Positions 13,982 to 17,891 of a DNA stretch of 17,891 nucleotides are shown here, piece after piece; the stretch's first letter is position 1, and every line of letters begins with the position of its first letter. The notes under the pieces were generated by a model. It was not told the origin of the DNA, searched no databases, and saw only the letters and a list, made by a program, of their open reading frames with translations. The DNA comes from an uncultured Bacillota bacterium. GTDB taxonomy: Bacteria; Bacillota; Clostridia; Christensenellales; UBA1242. The position numbers and the translations under genes were made by a program. The stretch lies in the NCBI GenBank assembly GCA_949282835.1, contig CASDQU010000085.1, forward strand, positions 1 to 17,891. The letters are read 5' to 3'.

Positions 13982-15094
13982 CTATCTTTTATATTTATAG
14001 TGACTTTCTAGCTCTATAAATTTTTTTATAGCCTCACTGCTGAATTGATAAACTACCTCTCTTTCATTTTCCTTTTTTAATAAAGCCTCATTAATTAAAG
14101 TGGAAAGAAGGTCATCAAAACTTGTATCAAACATATTGCAAGAAAGAGAACCCGGAATGCTATTAAGTTCATTGACATAGAGCTTGTTTTCCCTTTCATC
14201 TAAAAGAAAATCTACCCTTACCACACCATCACAAAGCAGCGCTTTATAGGCATTTTGTGCGCTTTTTTTAATTCTCTCATTGAGCGTGCTACTAATCTTG
14301 ATAGTCTTCGGCTTACTGGTGGTCAAATATTTGTCATTAAAAGAATAGATGACTTTTTTATCAATTTCTCGCACACTACTGGTCAATAATTTTTGTCCTA
14401 TCTTTATAACAGCGCAGCAAAACTCTCTTGCATTTGCAATATACTGCTCAACAATAATTTTGTTATCATATTGAAAAGCTTCTTCAATATAACTTTCAAG
14501 CCTTGTCTCTTCTTCACATATGTTCACCCCTACACTACTGCCTAAACTTGCTGGTTTTATAACGCAAGGCAGCTTTAATTTGTCTTTGATTTTATGCAAA
14601 ATATCAATCTTTTTTTCCTTATATTCGCACTTGTCAAAATGTAAATATGCTGGTGTGCAAATCTTAGCATCTTTTAACATGACTTTTGTTAAAACTTTAT
14701 CCATACATAAGGCGCTAGAGGCTATGCCGCATGAAGTGTAGGGTATGCCAGCATGCATAAGCAAGCCTTGCAAAGCGCCATCTTCGCCACCATGCCCATG
14801 ATTACATAAAAGAGCACAGTCAATTTTTACCTTTTCTTTAATTTTGTTTTTAGATAGTTTTAAAAGATAACCTTTGCCCATTTCAAAAGTTACAAATTGG
14901 CAATCTGACAATTTAAAATTTAAAAAGCTTTGACTTTTAGTCAGTTTTTTACCGGTTACAAATTGACCATTTGGCAAAATATATATTGGCACAATATTAT
15001 AATCTTTAAGTCCACGCATGGCTTGCATGGCTGTAATTATAGAAATATCATGTTCCACGCTTTTACCACCAAAAAATACGGCTATATTTAACAT
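13982..15094 (-). CDS. ddl: D-alanine--D-alanine ligase
   Basis: ATP-grasp enzyme that joins two D-alanines for use by MurF. Seen are the N-terminal FFGGKSVEHDIS (7-18), CNHGHGGEDGALQGLL (97-112), the ATP-grasp segment VIKPASLGSSVGV (178-190), RVDFLLDE (293-300) and the metal and phosphate site NELNSIPGS (308-316). The omega-loop region reads IYSFNDKY, keeping the Lys-Tyr pair that in ordinary Ddl enzymes supports D-Ala rather than D-lactate as second substrate; I rely on memory for that correspondence. Length 370 is normal. The ATG has AAGGAG seven bases upstream and the gene starts 11 bases after murF, so the enzyme making D-Ala-D-Ala is co-transcribed with the ligase that should use it. 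Confidence 0.95.
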   Translation of the reverse strand: MLNIAVFFGGKSVEHDISIITAMQAMRGLKDYNIVPIYILPNGQFVTGKKLTKSQSFLNFKLSDCQFVTFEMGKGYLLKLSKNKIKEKVKIDCALLCNHGHGGEDGALQGLLMHAGIPYTSCGIASSALCMDKVLTKVMLKDAKICTPAYLHFDKCEYKEKKIDILHKIKDKLKLPCVIKPASLGSSVGVNICEEETRLESYIEEAFQYDNKIIVEQYIANAREFCCAVIKIGQKLLTSSVREIDKKVIYSFNDKYLTTSKPKTIKISSTLNERIKKSAQNAYKALLCDGVVRVDFLLDERENKLYVNELNSIPGSLSCNMFDTSFDDLLSTLINEALLKKENEREVVYQFSSEAIKKFIELESHYKYKR

Positions 15095-15105
15095 TTTTTA
15101 ACTCC

Positions 15106-16524
15106 TTATTTATAATTATCTGGCAAATCATTTTCAAATAGAATAATGCAGCCTTTTATCATCAATCTTTCAAGAATTTCCTTTTGTTTTTTTCGTGTGG
15201 CGGCAAAGAAAATCTTGTCTCGCTGAAAATTATGAGAAATTGCGCCAGAAAGAAGATAATTTTTGTTTATTTCATTCATAATTATGATATAGTCAGCGAC
15301 ATCTGCAATCTTTCCGCCTAGAGAAAAATTGATTTCGCTTTGCTTGTAACCCATTTCAACAAGTCCTGGCGTTATAACTATCTTTACTCCATCAAATTTG
15401 TCAAGGACATTGAGCGCTTCCGAAAAACCTATTTCGTTGCTATTATAAGAGTCGTCCAAGATAGTACAATAATTATTTTTTATAATCTCCAGCCGATGAG
15501 GGGTGGTATCAAGTTTTTTAACTGCGTCTACTATATCTTGGATAGATATGCCAAGCTTATATGCAAGTGCTGAAGCGGTGACAATATTATCTATATTAAA
15601 TTTGCCAAGAAGTTTTGTGCTTAAAGGTATTACTTTGCCATCAAGTACAAGCTCAAACCTAGAGCCTTCTATGCCAACATTGATATTTCTTGCATATGCA
15701 AAACTTCCTTCTTCGCATGTTAAATATTTTTCACCGCTAAATCTATTATATAATCGTTTGCTAGAAGGGCTATCTCCATTGAAGACTATAAAACCGTCTT
15801 TATCAATACCATTAGTTAATTCATATTTGGTATCTTCTATTGTTTGTAGATTTTTAAAGGTGTCAAGATGCATTGCTCCAATCGAAGTTATTATTCCATA
15901 CTTTGGCTTTACAAGTTTGGTCAAAACTTCGATATCGCCTTTATGTCTTGCTCCCATTTCAGCAATAAATACATCATGGTCATCAAGATGATTTAAAATT
16001 GTCTTAGTAATTCCCATCTCTGTATTATAATTTTTAGGGGTAGTCAAAACTTTGTATTGTTTTTCTAGCATGGCACAAAGTATATTTTTTGTGGAAGTTT
16101 TGCCATAACTGCCAGTTATACCAATTTTGATTATACTCAATTTATTAAGCTTAACTTTCGCCCGGTGAATATAACCTTTTTTAATCAAATTTTCAAGTGG
16201 CAGCATTAAATAATGACAAATAGCTATTAAAATGGCTGCAAAAATATAAATTATTAGACAATCAAGCGCTTTAAGAAAGGGGCTGTGAACAAAAATATTG
16301 ATAATGCTAAAAAGGGCGGTCGAAACAATAAATAGGCAGATTAGAAACCTTATCATGCGTTTGGTAAAAACCAATTTGTTTTTTCGCCCAAAAGAAAGCT
16401 TAAATTCAACCGCTTCTTTAAGAAAAATTTTGATGTTATAACCATCTAATTGATAGCTTTTAATAAAGAAATAACTCCAAGCTAAAAACAATATCTCACA
16501 TATACATATGCACACATAAATCAT
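15106..16524 (-). CDS. murF: MurF-type Mur ligase with N-terminal membrane domain
   Basis: The C-terminal three quarters match the MurF ligase that adds D-Ala-D-Ala to UDP-MurNAc-tripeptide. The ATP loop GITGSYGKTSTKN (135-147), PKNYNTEMGITKTIL (163-177), AEMGARHKGDI, GIITSIGAMHLDTF and a DTKYEL Lys (probable carbamylated ligand) are present, then DDSYNSN of the C-terminal domain. The N-terminus is not the usual MurF uridine-binding domain. Instead there are about three membrane helices (about 1-21, 57-79, 87-108) joined by a basic loop, followed directly by the ligase core. The frame is open to a TTG at 16539, but GGGAGGAG before the ATG at 16522-16524 marks that start. The start overlaps the hydrolase stop as ATGA. 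Alternatives are a related membrane ligase such as a CapB-like enzyme, but the MurF motifs and ddl/murE context favour MurF. Confidence 0.85.
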   Translation of the reverse strand: MIYVCICICEILFLAWSYFFIKSYQLDGYNIKIFLKEAVEFKLSFGRKNKLVFTKRMIRFLICLFIVSTALFSIINIFVHSPFLKALDCLIIYIFAAILIAICHYLMLPLENLIKKGYIHRAKVKLNKLSIIKIGITGSYGKTSTKNILCAMLEKQYKVLTTPKNYNTEMGITKTILNHLDDHDVFIAEMGARHKGDIEVLTKLVKPKYGIITSIGAMHLDTFKNLQTIEDTKYELTNGIDKDGFIVFNGDSPSSKRLYNRFSGEKYLTCEEGSFAYARNINVGIEGSRFELVLDGKVIPLSTKLLGKFNIDNIVTASALAYKLGISIQDIVDAVKKLDTTPHRLEIIKNNYCTILDDSYNSNEIGFSEALNVLDKFDGVKIVITPGLVEMGYKQSEINFSLGGKIADVADYIIIMNEINKNYLLSGAISHNFQRDKIFFAATRKKQKEILERLMIKGCIILFENDLPDNYK

Positions 16525-17249
16525 CCATGCTCCTCCCAAAAGTTTTCAATTTCGCTATAAACTTTAAGCGGTTTATCTAAAAAGGTGTAATGACCAGCAT
16601 TTTTCACTATACATAGCTTGGAATTTTTAATATTACGATTTAAACGACTAGCCATATAGAGGGGTGTCTCTTTGTCATTTTCGCCCCAAATTAAAAGGCA
16701 AGGGCAAGCTATCTTTTTGCTATATTGTTCAAGATAGGTTGAAACAATGCTGACAAAAATTTTCTTCATATTTGGCGACAAGGCAAGGTAGTCACTTGAG
16801 CCCATAAGCGCAGTACTTAAGCCTAGATATCTATAAAGTTTGTATTTAATAATCTTAATGTGATAGGAGAGGGTGTGCCTTGGCTTCATCCCTGCGCTGC
16901 CAATTAATATGCAGGTATGCACAAATGAACATTTGACTGCCGATAAAATTATAGCAATTCGGCCGCCAAAAGAATGGCCTATTAGGTCACAGCTTTCTAT
17001 GTCAAGATGTTCACATAAACTCATGAGCATTCCAACATATGTGAAGATATTCCAATCTTTCAAATTCTTTTCGCTCTTGCCAAATGGAGGCAAATCAATC
17101 ACTAAAAATGAACGACTAGGAAAGGCATCAATTAAATTTTTAAAAATGGAAGAGTCGCATCCCCAGCCATGCAATAGAATGGTCGGCGACCGCGACTTGC
17201 CATGATAATATCTATAAAAAATTTTGCTATCGTTGTAATTGAAGACCAT
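16521..17249 (-). CDS. Alpha/beta hydrolase coupled to murF
   Basis: A 242-residue single-domain alpha/beta hydrolase. The oxyanion HGWG (27-30), nucleophile elbow GHSFGG with Ser93, acid Asp192 in GENDKETP and His220 in NAGHYTFLDKP make a complete catalytic triad. There is no signal peptide, so it should act in the cytoplasm; the middle lid-like segment (about 120-165) is hydrophobic and basic. The substrate is unknown; esters, thioesters and peptides are all possible for this fold. Its stop overlaps the murF start (ATGA), so it is probably translated together with the membrane Mur ligase, suggesting a wall-related or lipid-related job. The ATG at 17247-17249 lacks a ribosome binding site. 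It is the first gene of the minus-strand series. Confidence 0.88.
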   Translation of the reverse strand: MVFNYNDSKIFYRYYHGKSRSPTILLHGWGCDSSIFKNLIDAFPSRSFLVIDLPPFGKSEKNLKDWNIFTYVGMLMSLCEHLDIESCDLIGHSFGGRIAIILSAVKCSFVHTCILIGSAGMKPRHTLSYHIKIIKYKLYRYLGLSTALMGSSDYLALSPNMKKIFVSIVSTYLEQYSKKIACPCLLIWGENDKETPLYMASRLNRNIKNSKLCIVKNAGHYTFLDKPLKVYSEIENFWEEHG

Positions 17250-17604
17250 ATATTTTTTTATGAAAACTTTTCACTCATGTTGCAACTTAAAATGATATTT
17301 TATACCCTGCCCTATTTTTATTTTTAAAATATCTTAGTTGCCAGCTGTTTTTAATACTGAAATTTATTTCAATCTATACTCATACAAAGTTATATTAAAA
17401 AATATAGACAATCTTATATCATCTAAAAAAGTTTGCCATTAAATTTACAAAGACTGTCATTTTTATGCCAAAAGACCACAAATTTTAGTAAAACAAAGAA
17501 AATTTTTATGAAAATTGCTTAAAATATTTTGTGTTTTATAAAAAAAATTGTAGAATATACTTAAGTCATTTGACTAATTTTAACTAAAAGGCAGGTATAA
17601 AATC
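17250..17604. other. Divergent intergenic region between the hydrolase and spoVG
   Basis: The 355 bases are AT-rich and hold no convincing gene. They must contain promoters for both directions. On the plus strand TTGTGT (17529-17534), 16 bases, TAGAAT (17551-17556) is a candidate for spoVG. On the minus strand only weak matches are seen before the hydrolase, such as TTGCAA, 17 bases, CATAAA, which would give an almost leaderless mRNA. TGAAATTTATTTCA (17358-17371) is a 6-2-6 palindrome and AGTCATTTGACT (17564-17575) a 5-2-5 palindrome near the spoVG transcript start; either could bind a regulator. Confidence 0.5.
17529..17556 (+). promoter_or_regulatory. Candidate spoVG promoter
   Basis: TTGTGT (17529-17534) and TAGAAT (17551-17556) are spaced 16 bases and fit sigma-A moderately. 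The -10 also contains GAAT, the core of the sigma-H -10 used at Bacillus spoVG, but no AGGA-type sigma-H -35 is present. A 5-2-5 palindrome follows at the expected transcript start. Confidence 0.4.
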
Positions 17605-17883
17605 TTGAAAATTACTGATGTACGTATTAGACTTAAAGATGAAACAAAATTAAAAGGAGTTGCTTCAATCACTATTGATGAATGTTTTGTAATTCATGAT
17701 ATCAAAGTTATTGCTGGCAAGGAAGGACTATTTATCTCTATGCCAAGCAAAAAAACTGCAGATGGTGAACATAAGGATATAGCTCATCCAATAAACACTC
17801 AGACTAGAGAGGAAATCAAAACAGCTGTTTTATCAGCATATGAAAAAGCTCTTGCAGAGAAAAGTGAAACCACAGAGGCATAG
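17605..17883 (+). CDS. spoVG: SpoVG-family regulatory protein
   Basis: SpoVG is a small nucleic-acid-binding regulator affecting septation, cell surface and sporulation genes in Firmicutes. The 92-residue product shows the full family pattern: MKITDVRIRL, VASITIDECFVIHDIKVI, the GLFISMPSKKTADGEHKDIAHPIN block, then a C-terminal helix TREEIKTAVLSAYEKAL and a short acidic tail. The start is TTG (17605-17607) with an AGGCAGG ribosome site nine bases upstream; a non-ATG start is also used in Bacillus. It is the only plus-strand gene and ends eight bases before the window edge, so its downstream partner is not visible. Confidence 0.95.
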   Translation: MKITDVRIRLKDETKLKGVASITIDECFVIHDIKVIAGKEGLFISMPSKKTADGEHKDIAHPINTQTREEIKTAVLSAYEKALAEKSETTEA

Positions 17884-17891
17884 TTAAAAAA

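Noticed and set aside
13982..15094. Vancomycin-resistance type D-Ala-D-Lac ligase
   Set aside because: The Lys-Tyr pair of the omega loop expected for D-Ala-D-Ala ligases is present, and no vanH, vanX or two-component genes are nearby.
15106..16524. CapB/PgsB-type poly-gamma-glutamate synthase
   Set aside because: CapB also combines membrane segments with a Mur-like ligase, but the MurF-specific stretches, the adjacent ddl and murE, and the absence of capC/capA partners favour MurF.
1..17891. Mobile elements, CRISPR arrays, tRNA or rRNA genes
   Set aside because: No transposase or integrase motifs, no regularly spaced repeats, and no cloverleaf or rRNA-like sequence were seen on either strand.

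Overview
This is an AT-rich stretch of chromosome from a spore-forming member of the Firmicutes, most likely an uncultured or poorly sampled Clostridia lineage. The evidence is the pro-sigma-E processing pair spoIIGA-sigE followed by sigG and a YlmC/YmxH-type gene, a SpoVG homologue, and AGGAGG-type ribosome binding sites. MurE carries the DNPR meso-diaminopimelate motif. No mobile element, tRNA, rRNA or CRISPR array is visible. Gene content is the division and cell wall (dcw) cluster joined to the sporulation sigma cluster. All genes but the last run on the minus strand, so the biological order is read from high to low coordinates.

Layout in transcription order. At the right end spoVG (17605-17883, plus) diverges from the long minus-strand series across a 355 bp AT-rich gap. 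The first minus-strand block is an alpha/beta hydrolase, a Mur ligase of the MurF family with a membrane-spanning N-terminus, ddl and murE. It ends in a clear intrinsic terminator (about 12395-12420). The second block is mraY, murD, ftsW, murA, ftsQ/divIB, an ftsA-like gene and ftsZ. It has tight overlaps, internal sigma-A-like promoters before murA, ftsA and ftsZ, and a terminator after ftsZ (4077-4103). Next comes a 92-residue orphan gene with its own strong promoter and two tandem terminators. The last block is spoIIGA-sigE-sigG-ymxH. At the left end a 239-residue protein of unknown function is driven by a near-consensus promoter framed by an inverted repeat.

Together, ddl, murF, murE, murD and mraY build the UDP-MurNAc-pentapeptide and lipid I. 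murA commits UDP-GlcNAc to the pathway. ftsW polymerises septal glycan, and ftsQ/ftsA/ftsZ build the divisome. The sigma genes act once asymmetric division has occurred: SpoIIGA cleaves pro-sigma-E in the mother cell and sigma-G works in the forespore. murG, murC and murB, often found among these genes, are not in the window, and murA sits where they usually lie.

The most unusual items are the membrane-anchored MurF-like ligase translationally coupled to a hydrolase, an FtsA-like protein that stops before the usual membrane-targeting helix, the orphan 92-residue gene between ftsZ and spoIIGA, repeated GTATAAA elements in the ftsZ leader, and the operator-like repeat before the 239-residue gene. 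Several start codons were moved from the longest reading frame to a start supported by a ribosome binding site or by family alignment. All functional statements rest on sequence motifs read by eye; no database search was run.
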